A stretch of DNA of 64,000 nt from NCBI RefSeq assembly GCF_043099315.1, contig NZ_CP170746.1. One strand, 5' to 3'. This DNA comes from Chlorogloeopsis fritschii (lineage in GTDB: Bacteria > Cyanobacteriota > Cyanobacteriia > Cyanobacteriales > Nostocaceae). Every line of letters starts with the position of its first letter. Within the stretch, counting starts at the first letter, position 1. The notes beneath the pieces were generated by a model. That model saw only the letters and a program-made list of their open reading frames with translations, did no database searches and was not told the DNA's origin. Below are positions 52,801 to 61,207 of the stretch, in pieces. Position numbers and translations under genes: made by a program.

Positions 52801-55336
52801 TGGGTTAATTCTTTGTGGAGTTCAAGGAAAAATTGATTCTGGCTGTGAATTTGGCAAATTAGCATTAAATCTGGTGTCACGATTTAATGCTGAAGAAGTC
52901 AAGGCAAAGATTCTCACAGTTGTTAGTGCCCATATTATGCATTGGCAAGAGCATATTAGCAAGACATTCTCAACAGCTAAGACAGGGTATTCTAGCGGAT
53001 TAGAAGCTGGAGATTTAGAATATGCTGGCTATTGTGCTTACATTTATCCCTATCATTCATTTTGGCTCGGTATTGAGCTTTGCTCTTTAGAAAAAGAACT
53101 TGTCGCTTACTGTGAATCACTGAAAAAAATTAAGCAACAAGTAGCTTTAACTTGGAACCAAATATATTTGCAAACAGTTAGGAATTTGCAAGGAAATTTA
53201 GAAAATGTCTGCTGTTTAGTTGGAGAAGCTTATAATGAGCAAAATATGCTACCAATACATGAGCAATTTAATGACCAATACACAATTAACCACCTATTTG
53301 TCAATAAGCTCATGCTCTCTTACTTGTTTGGAAAGTACTGTCAAGCTAGAGAAAATGCTGCAATGGCAGAAAAATCTTTAGGTGGAGTTATAGGGCTGTT
53401 TGTTGTGCCTGTATTTTATTTTTATGATTCTTTAGTGCAACTAGCAATTTATCCTGGTGCGAAAGAAGTTGAGCAACAATCTATTCTTGAAAAAGTACGA
53501 GCTAATCAACAAAAAATGGAACTTTGGGCAACTCATGCTCCAATGAATCACTTAAATAAATTTTATTTAGTAGAGGCAGAACTATATAGGGTTTTAGGTA
53601 AAAAACTTGAGGCGATGGACTATTATGAGGCTTCAATCGCTAAATCTAAAGAAAATGGTTATCTGCAAGAAGAAGCTTTAGCCTATGAGTTAGCAGGAGA
53701 ATTTTATCAATCTTTAGGTAAAGAATTAATTTGTCAAACTTATATAACTAAAGCCTATTATGCCTATGTTCGCTGGGGAGCGATCGCTAAAGTTAAGCAC
53801 TTAGAATCAAAATATCCTTTTCTAGTCAAACAAACAAACACTACTGAAAATCATACTTTAAAATTAGATTCAACTTACATTGCTGCTAGCACTACTACCA
53901 GTAGTGGTTTGAGTGATTTTCTCGACTTTAATACATTTGTCAAGTTTTCTCAGGCAATTACTAATGAAATTGTTTTAGACAATTTATTGAGCAAGTTAAT
54001 CAAAATTTTATTAGAAAATGCTGCTGCACAAAAAGCAGTATTGCTGCTACTTAGAGATAATGAACTATATATAGAAGCTTCTGGTGGTAATACTGACGAT
54101 GTGGTAACAGTTTTACAATCTATTCCTTTGGGAAACTGTCACGATTTACCTATCTCTGTTATTAATTACGTTTTCAGAACTCAAGCAAACCTTATTTTAA
54201 ATGATGCAGTAATTACGGAACCTTTTAACTTTGATGCCTTTATTCAGAAAAATCAACCAAAATCAATCTTGTGTTTACCTATTATTTATAAATCACAGTT
54301 TACAGGTATTGTTTACTTAGAAAATAAGTTGTCGGTAGGAGCTTTTATTTCCGAGAGAGTGGAAATATTAACAGTCTTAGTCTCTCAAATGGCTATTGCC
54401 ATAGAGAATGCTCGCTTGTACGCAAGGGAGCAAGACAAATCTAGACAATTAGAACAGTCTTTCAAAGATTTGCAAGAGACACAACTGCAACTCATCCAAA
54501 GTGAGAAAATGTCTTCTCTTGGGAATTTAGTTGCAGGAATAGCACATGAAATAAATAACCCAGTTGGTTTTCTTGCAGGCAGTATTGAGCAAGCTAAAGA
54601 TAGTTTTACTGATTTAATAAATTATTTACAACTTTACCGAAAAACATTCTCCGAGCCAGGTACTGAAATCAGGAATAAAGCTGAAGAAATAGATATAGAT
54701 TACCTGATAGAAGATTTACCCAAGATGATTGATAGCATGAAAATGGGTACACAACGCATTCGCAACATCAGTACTTCCCTCTGTACTTTTTCCCGTGCTG
54801 ATAATACTTCTAAAGTATTAGCTAATATCCACGAAGGCATTGATAGCACTTTGATGATTTTACAGCATCGCTTGAAAGCTAATCCCAATCGCCCAGCAAT
54901 TCAAGTTATTAAAGAATACGGTACTCTTCCATCAATAAAATGTCATTTGGGACAATTAAATCAGGTATTTATGAATATTTTAGCAAATGCAATTGATGCT
55001 TTAGAACAAGCAAATAGTGGTCGTAGTTTTGCTGAGATTAAAGCAGGTAATCCCAATACTATTACTGTTAACACTAAGCTAACTGCAAATAATCAAAGTG
55101 TAGTGATTGAAATTAAAGATAATGGCACAGGTATGACAGAAGATGTTAAATACCGTATTTTTGACCACTTGTTTACTACTAAAGGAGTAGGAAAAGGTAC
55201 AGGGTTAGGTTTATCTATTAGTCGGCAAATTATAGTAGAAAACCACGGTGGCAGCTTGACTTGTAATTCAGTTTTGGGGCAAGGGACAGAATTTTTGATT
55301 TCTATTCCCATTTCCGAGCAAGAATATTCTCAATAA
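49898..55336 (+). CDS. Giant Ser/Thr protein kinase-AAA ATPase-GAF-histidine kinase hybrid
   Basis: The product has 1812 residues. Domains in order: a Ser/Thr kinase (about 5-265) with a degenerate Gly loop, catalytic HKDIKPSN near 126, DFG near 147 and a MSPEQTGR activation segment; an AAA_16-type ATPase with P-loop GYSGIGKSA near 327 and Walker B-like VIFLDDLQWAD; a long helical TPR-like region (about 700-1330); a GAF domain (about 1348-1505); a coiled coil; a histidine kinase core with GIAHEINNP (phospho-acceptor His1550); and a full ATPase domain (DNGTGM, GTGLGLSIS). This is the HstK-type architecture of filamentous cyanobacteria. It is cytoplasmic and no regulator gene is adjacent. Confidence 0.95.
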   Translation: MPNLTGYQINSTLYEGIQTIIYQIQIPNTQQRFILKLLKNQYPTLEAFTRLKNEYQIQQDLDHLNIVKAISLETFDNRVGLLLEDFEGQSLAQIIETEKLELVKSLNLAIQLTKALDYLHKNQIIHKDIKPSNIIINSQTGIVKLTDFGIASRLNKENPQFTNTNSVEGTLAYMSPEQTGRMNRILDYRTDFYSLGVTLYEIFTKKLPFFSQDPLEIVYSHIAVQPTNPQLVNPNIPTSIAEIILKLMAKNAEDRYQSAAGLLADLELCLNQLEIKGEITGFVPGRLDVLSQLLIPQKLYGREKQVDELLAAFERVTSGTSEMILVSGYSGIGKSALVNEVNKPITYRQGYFICGKFDQLKRNIPYASLIQAFTYLMRCLLTENNEQIEKWRQKILTALGTNGKVITDVIPEVELIIGQQPEVAQLGAIESQNRFHRVFEEFIQVFTQKEHPLVIFLDDLQWADSATLNLMQKLMTDARSKYLLFIGAYRDNEVSPTHPFIQTVEEIKKAGTVVNNIVLQPLKLENVTQLMTETLKESLFLQENNSKKFKNEILQLAELIYYKTSGNPFFITQLLQALYQDKLLNFGFESAKWQWSIEEIQAIGITDKNVVDLVASRIEKLPIVTQDVLKLAACVGDKFSLDVLSIINEKSPAVTATDLYSALQAGLILPLNDAYRIPLAFNQEEEIDFDFDTSRVGYKFLHDRVQQAAYSLIPENQKQATHLKIGQLLLQNTPKQEIEANIFDIVNQLNIGIVDLIAQFEKTELARLNLIAGRKAKASTAYEAALKYLKTGIEILSIDAWQTEYNLTIGLYAGGAEVAYLSGNFEQMQLWADVVLQNAKSLLDKVKVYEVQIIASIVQSKQLEAIQLALQILQLLGINFPNQPTASDIQQGMDKITTHLQGKAIANLINLPQMTDHQKIAAMRILMGVLPAAFQTAPAMMPIIACEMVNLSLQYGNTAVSAYGYSLYGLILCGVQGKIDSGCEFGKLALNLVSRFNAEEVKAKILTVVSAHIMHWQEHISKTFSTAKTGYSSGLEAGDLEYAGYCAYIYPYHSFWLGIELCSLEKELVAYCESLKKIKQQVALTWNQIYLQTVRNLQGNLENVCCLVGEAYNEQNMLPIHEQFNDQYTINHLFVNKLMLSYLFGKYCQARENAAMAEKSLGGVIGLFVVPVFYFYDSLVQLAIYPGAKEVEQQSILEKVRANQQKMELWATHAPMNHLNKFYLVEAELYRVLGKKLEAMDYYEASIAKSKENGYLQEEALAYELAGEFYQSLGKELICQTYITKAYYAYVRWGAIAKVKHLESKYPFLVKQTNTTENHTLKLDSTYIAASTTTSSGLSDFLDFNTFVKFSQAITNEIVLDNLLSKLIKILLENAAAQKAVLLLLRDNELYIEASGGNTDDVVTVLQSIPLGNCHDLPISVINYVFRTQANLILNDAVITEPFNFDAFIQKNQPKSILCLPIIYKSQFTGIVYLENKLSVGAFISERVEILTVLVSQMAIAIENARLYAREQDKSRQLEQSFKDLQETQLQLIQSEKMSSLGNLVAGIAHEINNPVGFLAGSIEQAKDSFTDLINYLQLYRKTFSEPGTEIRNKAEEIDIDYLIEDLPKMIDSMKMGTQRIRNISTSLCTFSRADNTSKVLANIHEGIDSTLMILQHRLKANPNRPAIQVIKEYGTLPSIKCHLGQLNQVFMNILANAIDALEQANSGRSFAEIKAGNPNTITVNTKLTANNQSVVIEIKDNGTGMTEDVKYRIFDHLFTTKGVGKGTGLGLSISRQIIVENHGGSLTCNSVLGQGTEFLISIPISEQEYSQ

Positions 55337-55436
55337 GCTTGTGTGAGAAATCACATCAAGGATGATTTGATGAATTGATATTACATCGATATCAACCAAT
55401 TTTTTATTTAATCTAAGTCTTTCGTGAGAAACAGAG

Positions 55437-55465
55437 ATCCCCGACTTCTTAGAGAAGTCGGGGAT
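55437..55465 (+). terminator. Perfect palindromic repeat downstream of the giant kinase
   Basis: A 13-base perfect stem (ATCCCCGACTTCT and AGAAGTCGGGGAT) with a TAG loop is followed by TTTG and then a T-rich run. It is the same family as 3090-3118. It lies 100 bases after the stop codon. Confidence 0.65.
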
Positions 55466-55862
55466 TTGTGTCTTTTTTGTGGTAAATACTTATATATTTA
55501 CTAAAATTCAGCTAATAAATATTAAGATAAACTTACTTAAAGTTAACAATAAGTTTATTTTTTATCTGCTATAAATAATTCGTTGAGTAAAGCTTGCATA
55601 ATCTCATACGAATCCGCTTTTGTATTACCTCTATTTCTAGAGGCTAAAAGCTTGTCAATCATAAATTAATCTCATCTGTATTGGTTATCAAAAAAGATTT
55701 GTATTTCAGATTTAGCATTACTACTCAATCAAAGTGCTTCCTGGGTAATAACATAATTAAACTTGAGCCTAATCTATGAGGAATTCAGAGAAATTTCAGA
55801 TATAAATTTAATTTCTGACAAGTGCAAAATAGCAAACACAACAAAAATAAAAAGGAAATTTT
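55466..55862. other. Non-coding region upstream of the NTF2-like gene
   Basis: The sequence is AT-rich. A 35-codon minus-strand frame (about 55557-55664, beginning IDKLLASRNRGNTK) is open but has no good ribosome-binding site and no recognised homologue. The promoter of the NTF2-like gene should lie in the last 100 bases. Confidence 0.4.
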
Positions 55863-56498
55863 ATGGAAAGAAGAAGAGAAAATAGACGTTTAATTTCAAA
55901 AGTTATTTCGTTTTCTTGGCACCGTATCACCATAATTGCGCTTGCAGTTGCTCTTGTTTTACTGCTTGGAGGTAAGTTTGAATTAGCAAGTGCAACTCAA
56001 CCTAACGCAGAATTAGAAATTCAAAAATTAACAGTCTGTTATGCACTTGGAACTGACGCTATTGGTAGAGGAGATCTCCAAGAAGGCAAGAATATTTATC
56101 GGGATTGTTTTACTCAGGATGCACTGATCACTGCTATTTTTCCTGATGGGGCAAGTGAAACACGAACTGGTACAGATGCGTGGGCAGATTTCGTCTATGC
56201 GGTATTCCAAGCAAATGGATATCAAGCTACTCAACATCTGATCGGTACAATCAACATTTCCCTTCAAAACAGTCAAGCAACAATGTCCTCTTATCTACAC
56301 GCAACTCACAAACTTTCAGAAACCAGCATTGATGTTGCCAATGGTACTTATGAAGATGAAGTTATCAATGAAAACGGGCAGTGGAAAATTCGTCGTCGTA
56401 CCCTCAAACTTATCGATTTCTTGAATCTTAGTTCCCCAACCACTAAAGAAAAACCAGAAAAACCGCATAAACCAAACATACCCCGGAAAACTCTTTAA
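55863..56498 (+). CDS. NTF2/SnoaL-like protein with signal peptide
   Basis: The product has 211 residues. A very basic start (ERRRENRR) and hydrophobic segment (ITIIALAVALVLLLGG) ending near ASAT form a signal peptide or anchor. Residues about 50-175 make an NTF2-like cone fold (IQKLTVCYALGTDAIGRGDL, YRDCFTQDALITAIFPDG, QATQHLIGTINISLQ, WKIRRRTLKLIDFL). The C-terminus is a Lys/Pro-rich tail. The fold is used by isomerases, dehydratases and ligand-binding proteins. AAGGA at six to seven bases supports the start. A good terminator separates it from the Rieske oxygenase downstream. Confidence 0.8.
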   Translation: MERRRENRRLISKVISFSWHRITIIALAVALVLLLGGKFELASATQPNAELEIQKLTVCYALGTDAIGRGDLQEGKNIYRDCFTQDALITAIFPDGASETRTGTDAWADFVYAVFQANGYQATQHLIGTINISLQNSQATMSSYLHATHKLSETSIDVANGTYEDEVINENGQWKIRRRTLKLIDFLNLSSPTTKEKPEKPHKPNIPRKTL

Positions 56499-56560
56499 AA
56501 GATTTGATCTGGCTCTAGTACAAGTTGTTGTGAAGCACCAGTTAGCGATCGCCTGTGATG

Positions 56561-56590
56561 AGTTGCTGTTGCCAAGCAGCAACTTTTTTA
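56561..56590 (+). terminator. Rho-independent terminator after the NTF2-like gene
   Basis: An eight-base perfect stem (AGTTGCTG and CAGCAACT) with an eight-base loop runs directly into TTTTTT. It lies 63 bases after the stop. Confidence 0.85.
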
Positions 56591-56714
56591 TCACTCTATA
56601 GGCTTCATGAGTGCATTTAAAATCAGGTGTAGATGAACACCAGACATATAATGTATTAAAATTTATTAACAAAGATAAAATCCATATATAACTACAAAAC
56701 TCGAAGAGGTAGCT

Positions 56715-58202
56715 GTGACTACTGAAGCTAGCCTGGAAGGAGATAGGCGTAACACGAGGGAAAAAGAAGAATTATTCCAATGGGCAAAGCAGTGGTATCC
56801 AGTAGCAGTGGTAGATTTTTTAGATCCGTCTCGCCCCCATGCTCTGCAGTTATTGGGAAAAGATATAGTGTTATGGCGAGATGGTTCTGGCAAATGGCGT
56901 TGTTTTGAAGATTTTTGCCCCCATCGACTGGCTCCTCTTTCAGAAGGGCGAGTTGAGTCTGATGGCACGTTGATGTGTGCTTACCACGCCTGGCGCTTTA
57001 ATTCTGAGGGAAGTTGTGTCAGTATTCCTCAGTCAAAAGACAAGCAAACTGAAGCAAAACACCTCTCCAATCAGAAGTCATGTGCTGTTGTCTATCCAAC
57101 CCAAGAGTGCCAAGGGCTATTGTGGGTGTGGGCAGAGGCAGGTACTCAAGCCCAACTTGAAAGTCAGCAGCGCACACCACGCATCATTCCAGAACTTAGG
57201 GATAACTCTGACAGAGCAGTGCAGCTGTTTTGGAATGTGCGCGATCTACCGTATGGATGGGACTTTTTCATGGAAAATGTCTCAGATCCCGCCCATGTAC
57301 CTGTCTCCCACCACGGGCTTGTCGGTAATCGGTATCAGGATGCCAAATACTATGACATGATTAAAGTCCGGGAGATTTCCACTCAAGAAGGCTTCTCCTT
57401 TGAAATCATACCAACTGCTGCAAATATTGAACAAGCAGTTCATGATTTTCAGCCGCCCTGCCACATGAGAATTGTTTCCACTTCCAAGGATGGCAGCAAG
57501 CTAATCTTAGCTTTATATGCTACCCCGACTCGCCCTGGTTGGTGCCGTCATATTGGATGCCAAGTTCTAGTGAAGAATGAGGCTGGAAAAATACCCAAAG
57601 GTTTGGGAATCTTTGGGCTACCGATGCCTATCTGGTTGGGGCACGTCTTAGCTTCTTTGTTTCTGCACCAAGATTTGGTTTTTCTCCATTATCAAGAGAA
57701 GATTTTAGGTAAACAGAGAAATGACAAATGGCTAAAAGCTGTCTATACTCCCAATCCTCAAGACAAAATGGTGATTGCATTTCGCCAGTGGCTGGAACAA
57801 AGAGCGGGTGGTAGTATAGCTTGGGATTCAAGATCTAGCTCTGAACTTCCGGCTAAAGAACTAGACAAGCAGAAGCTCTTTGATGTGTGGACAACACACA
57901 CTCAGAATTGCAAAGTTTGTCAAGATGCTCTGAAAAATATAAATCGTCTCACTGTATTTGCCTATGGGGCAGCGATCGCCTGTTTTTGTTTAGGTGTGAT
58001 TTTAGATGCGCGATCGCTAGCTATTAAGGTTGCGTTAACGACTTTAGAACAAACCAACGCATCTTTTTTAACCGTTATTCCTCCCGCAGTTGTTTGGTGG
58101 GCGTTTGCAGGTGCATTCCTATTTGCAACAGGAGGATATCTGCTCAAGAAACTTAGTCGGCTGTTCTATGTCTATGAGTTTGAGCACGCCCGCAATGATT
58201 GA
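56715..58202 (+). CDS. Rieske oxygenase of the pheophorbide a oxygenase (PAO/TIC55/PTC52) type
   Basis: The product has 495 residues; the GTG start has GAGG at about six bases. The Rieske cluster ligands are Cys68-x-His70 (CPHR) and Cys88-x2-His91 (CAYHAW). The mononuclear iron site is Asp191-x2-His194-x4-His199 (DPAHVPVSHHG). Near the C-terminus there is a CxxC (Cys399, Cys402), a redox motif typical of the PAO group, then two membrane helices (about 417-435 and 455-480). These enzymes oxygenate chlorophyll-derived or related substrates using reduced ferredoxin or thioredoxin. The substrate in cyanobacteria is mostly unproven. Confidence 0.9.
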   Translation: MTTEASLEGDRRNTREKEELFQWAKQWYPVAVVDFLDPSRPHALQLLGKDIVLWRDGSGKWRCFEDFCPHRLAPLSEGRVESDGTLMCAYHAWRFNSEGSCVSIPQSKDKQTEAKHLSNQKSCAVVYPTQECQGLLWVWAEAGTQAQLESQQRTPRIIPELRDNSDRAVQLFWNVRDLPYGWDFFMENVSDPAHVPVSHHGLVGNRYQDAKYYDMIKVREISTQEGFSFEIIPTAANIEQAVHDFQPPCHMRIVSTSKDGSKLILALYATPTRPGWCRHIGCQVLVKNEAGKIPKGLGIFGLPMPIWLGHVLASLFLHQDLVFLHYQEKILGKQRNDKWLKAVYTPNPQDKMVIAFRQWLEQRAGGSIAWDSRSSSELPAKELDKQKLFDVWTTHTQNCKVCQDALKNINRLTVFAYGAAIACFCLGVILDARSLAIKVALTTLEQTNASFLTVIPPAVVWWAFAGAFLFATGGYLLKKLSRLFYVYEFEHARND

Positions 58203-58386
58203 GCTGTTAGGCGATCGCCCACCTGACTTAATTGAGTAATTTCCCTCCTTTAAAAGTAAAATTGGGCACTAATGTCTGCTATCTACGTCAATACTTATAA
58301 TGCGTAGAAATCTGCTTCAAAAGTATTGAAGCAGCAATTCGATATGCACGGAATGAATCTGGTAAATATAAATACTGGAAGACTAT

Positions 58387-59647
58387 ATGACTAGTAGATT
58401 CCTTCACCAAAGCATACGATGGCACGCCAGGGTAGCTAAAGCAATATTCAAACCAATGAAATTACATTTAGTTTTTCCCAGTTGGCGGCGATCGCTGAAG
58501 AGTTTTTTTCCGCTTCTGATAATAGTATCATTTTTAACACCAATTTTCATACACAGTTTTACCCCAGCAATTGCTCAGATACCTCGCCAAGAAATTCGGG
58601 GTGTTTGGATGACAAACAATGATTTTAATATGCTCAAGGATCGGGCAAAAGTGAAGGATGCTGTGAGCCAACTGCGACAGTTGAACTTCAACACAATCTA
58701 CCCCGTAGTCTGGAACTCCGGTTATACAATGTATCCTAGTGCAGTGGCACAAACAAAAGGTATCCCCTTTTTGTTTCGAGGCTCTGACGGACATGATATT
58801 CTTGCAGATTCTGATTGCCCAAGCTCATCGCCAAGGCTTGCTTGTGATTCCTTGGTTTGAATTTGGTTTCATGGCTCCTCAAACTTCTGAGTTGGCATTA
58901 AGTCATCCGAATTGGCTGACGCAAAAGCGGGATGGTAGCAAAACTTCGATTAGTGCTGCTGGTGAAGTTGTATGGCTCAATCCCTTCCACCCAGAAGTAC
59001 AACAGTTTATCACCAATCTTGTGCTGGAAATCGTCACTAACTATGATGTCGATGGCATTCAGTTTGACGATCACATGAGTTTGCCCCACGAATTTGGTTA
59101 CGATAAGTACACGGTTGCTTTATACAAGCAAGAAACCAAGAAAAATCCTCCGGCAAATCCTAAAGATTCACAATGGGTGCGTTGGCGGGCAGATAAAATC
59201 ACGGCTTTTATGGTGCAACTTAACAAAGCTGTAAAAGCCAGAAAACCTCAGGCAATTTTCTCCGTTTCCCCCAATTATTACGACTTTGCTTACAAACTTC
59301 ACTTACAAGACTGGTTGAACTGGGTACAGCAGGGAATTGTGGACGAGTTAATTATGCAAGTCTATAGTTCCAATATGCAAAACTTTATCGCCAATATTTC
59401 TCGCCCAGAAATTCAACAAGCACAAAAAATAATTCCCACTGGTATTGGGATTATGGCAGGTTTGCGAACTAATCCAGTTCCAATCCAAAAAATTCAGTTC
59501 CAAGTACGCAATGCCCAAGAGCGTGGTTTGGGTGTGGCTTTCTTCTATTACGAAAGCCTCTGGGAGTCAACACCAGAACCCCCTGCACAAAGGGTGGCTG
59601 CATTCAAAAACCTCTTCCGCACTCCCGCGCTTCGCGCCAGAATTTAA
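58387..59647 (+). pseudogene. GHL10/DUF187-family glycoside-hydrolase-like protein, interrupted by a one-base insertion
   Basis: Two frames (58387-58860 and 58739-59647) together encode one exported protein of about 420 residues. A basic, hydrophobic N-terminus (SFFPLLIIVSFLTPIFI) is the signal. The family blocks are REIRGVWMTNND-like, LRQLNFNTIYPVVWN, then, after the break, LIAQAHRQGLLVIPWFEFGF, WLNPFHPEVQQFI, DVDGIQFDDHM and IFSVSPNYYDFAY. The first frame fails at about 58810, where GCAGAT-T-CTGATTGCC has one T more than needed to continue HDILADLIAQAH. The family is predicted to act on cell-surface glycans. Confidence 0.85.
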
Positions 59648-59717
59648 TTGACTTTTGGTTGGGTTAGGCGATCGCTTTACCCAACCCTAAACCCAAATGC
59701 GATCGCACTTTATTAAT

Positions 59718-59748
59718 TCTCGTTACTAGGTTGAACCTGGTAACGAGA
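59718..59748 (+). repeat. Dispersed palindrome after the GHL10 gene
   Basis: TCTCGTTACTAGG and CCTGGTAACGAGA flank a TTGAA loop, with one G-T pair. It is the same family as the palindrome after pstS (48302-48328) and may end the GHL10 transcript. Confidence 0.7.
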
Positions 59749-59847
59749 GTGGTGGGCTGCCGCCTGGTGGCTGTTGCATCACGGAATTCCTAACAGTTAA
59801 CAAATTGTTGCATAATTTTTATCATTTTTTTATAATTTCCTGTCTTA

Positions 59848-59869
59848 TAATTAGATGGCTATCTAATTA
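59848..59869. promoter_or_regulatory. Perfect palindrome overlapping the -10 box of the small HTH gene
   Basis: TAATTAGAT-GGCT-ATCTAATTA is an inverted repeat with nine-base perfect arms. It overlaps a consensus TATAAT (59846-59851) and ends 23 bases before the ATG at 59893. This is the classic position for a repressor operator, most simply for the HTH protein itself. Confidence 0.55.
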
Positions 59870-59892
59870 GATTGGCAGGAATACATAAAATT

Positions 59893-60153
59893 ATGCACAA
59901 GCTCGATGTTCTACTTGGAAATGCAGCTAGACGCTTGCGTGTAGGATCTGGAAGACAACAGTGTATGCACAGACATGGTGTTTCACCTCTAGAAGCTGCT
60001 AGACGCTTGTGTGTAGATCAAAGCAATTTGTTTATGGCTTTGCAAAAAGGACAAATTCCCACCATCAGAAGGAATGGACGAACTTTATTGAGCCATGGTG
60101 CTTTAAGGGAATATCAAGCAAGAAAACACCTTAGAGGCACTTATCGCTATTAG
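59893..60153 (+). CDS. Small excisionase/MerR-like HTH protein with internal duplication
   Basis: The product has 86 residues from the ATG at 59893, with AGGA about 13 bases upstream. The second half is an excisionase-type helix-turn-helix (VSPLEAARRLCVDQSNLFMA, LQKGQIPTIRRNGRTLLSHG, then LREYQARK). The N-terminal half repeats AARRLRVGSGRQ; at DNA level GCTAGACGCTTGCGTGTAG (59926 region) is nearly repeated as GCTAGACGCTTGTGTGTAG (59999 region). A perfect palindrome lies over its promoter. No integrase or phage gene is nearby, so it is more likely an autoregulated transcription factor than an active excisionase. Confidence 0.65.
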   Translation: MHKLDVLLGNAARRLRVGSGRQQCMHRHGVSPLEAARRLCVDQSNLFMALQKGQIPTIRRNGRTLLSHGALREYQARKHLRGTYRY

Positions 60154-60165
60154 AACAACAAAAAA

Positions 60166-60186
60166 CCTCAGCTTGTTGGGCTGAGG
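60166..60186 (+). terminator. Hairpin after the small HTH gene
   Basis: A seven-base perfect stem (CCTCAGC and GCTGAGG) with a seven-base loop lies 12 bases after the stop, preceded by a run of A. It could act on either strand. Confidence 0.6.
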
Positions 60187-60275
60187 CGATTAGGAGAATT
60201 TAAGTCACGATGATGGGAGATATTAATAGTGCCAAGGCAGTGCAATTGCGTTTGTAAAGGTTAGGCAACCTGCCC

Positions 60276-60509
60276 TTATGCCAAACGTGCCAAGGCTAGA
60301 TCGCGTATTAATGAAGTTTTAGAGGAAATATAGGCTCTCAGGGTGTTAGTCTCTTCACTGCTGAGGGCTTTTTTATCAAGCTGTTCTAATAACTGCTTCA
60401 CTAAATCCGTATCACCAAGTCCGAGAAGAGTACTAGTTTGAGTTTGTTCAACTACAAACCAAAGTTGACGTAATGTTTTTGAGTTCACAGGGCATACATT
60501 CATTACCAT
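60276..60509 (-). CDS. Conserved small cyanobacterial protein of unknown function
   Basis: The product has 77 residues, all helical and soluble. Conserved segments are LRQLWFVVEQTQTSTLLGLG, DTDLVKQLLEQLD, SSEETNTLRAYISSKTSLIR and DLALARLA. I recall closely similar proteins throughout Nostocales, without assigned function. An alternative start at the second Met (residue 3) is possible. It is followed by non-coding DNA and faces the HTH gene tail to tail. Confidence 0.7.
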   Translation of the reverse strand: MVMNVCPVNSKTLRQLWFVVEQTQTSTLLGLGDTDLVKQLLEQLDKKALSSEETNTLRAYISSKTSLIRDLALARLA

Positions 60510-60652
60510 CGCTCCTTCTCTGGCTCAACACATAATTATGTTGTTGAGAATCTAAAGAAAATCTTAAGCGATGAAATCTAAAGAAAATCTTAAATATTAC
60601 AAAATTTAACAATTTAGATGTATATCGAAATTAAGTTCTGAGCGAAGCCTTT

Positions 60653-61207
60653 CTAAGTTTTTTCCTTCCAGCCATGGGAGAAAGCCATGCTTTTGATTAC
60701 CCTCTCAATGATGAATGGGGGAGCTGCTGATAACAAAATGCTGGGATAAACAGCCATTCCCCAGCGTGGATGCACTAGTACGCGACATTTATTTTTAATC
60801 ATTGGATAACCGAGTAAAGCTTTTACAACTGCGGTATCATCATGAGGAAATTTTCCTGGACGAGAAAGCAGGGGATAGCCAGTACGGGGATCGATTAAGT
60901 CTGTTAAATAACCGCGATCGCGTAAAACAAAAGCAACATCAAGCCCAAACTTCATAAATTTTTCCCGCAGTCTTTGTTTTTCTGCTTCTATTTCTGGGCT
61001 ACTTTCTAGTATTTCGTATTTAGATTGCTGTAAAACAATCACTACCCAAAAAGAAAGCTGATTTTTCCAATCCGGCAAAATTTTTTCGCAATTAGCACAA
61101 ATGTACTGACTGGGAGAATGAATTGAAATTTCGACTGCTTGTGCGGTTGTGCCTATCAAATGAATGGGATAGTCTGCAACAGAAGTGTAAGCCACTGGGT
61201 AGTTCAT
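60653..61207 (-). CDS. MMADHC-like protein (methylmalonic aciduria and homocystinuria type D family)
   Basis: The product is a soluble protein of 184 residues. The features recalled for the cyanobacterial branch of this family are a CANCEKILPDWK segment near 40, DLIDPRTGYPLLSRPGKFPH, DDTAVVKALLGYP and CRVLVHPRWGMAVYPS. In animals the family member (CblD) directs cobalamin between cytosolic and mitochondrial enzymes; the bacterial role is unproven. No cobalamin gene or riboswitch is near. It is monocistronic. Confidence 0.7.
   Translation of the reverse strand: MNYPVAYTSVADYPIHLIGTTAQAVEISIHSPSQYICANCEKILPDWKNQLSFWVVIVLQQSKYEILESSPEIEAEKQRLREKFMKFGLDVAFVLRDRGYLTDLIDPRTGYPLLSRPGKFPHDDTAVVKALLGYPMIKNKCRVLVHPRWGMAVYPSILLSAAPPFIIERVIKSMAFSHGWKEKT

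Noticed and set aside
55557..55664. A 35-codon minus-strand frame
   Set aside because: No ribosome-binding site, no homologue recalled and no terminator; treated as chance.
59893..60153. Reading the small HTH protein as an active phage excisionase
   Set aside because: No integrase, attachment-site repeat or phage gene is present in the neighbourhood.
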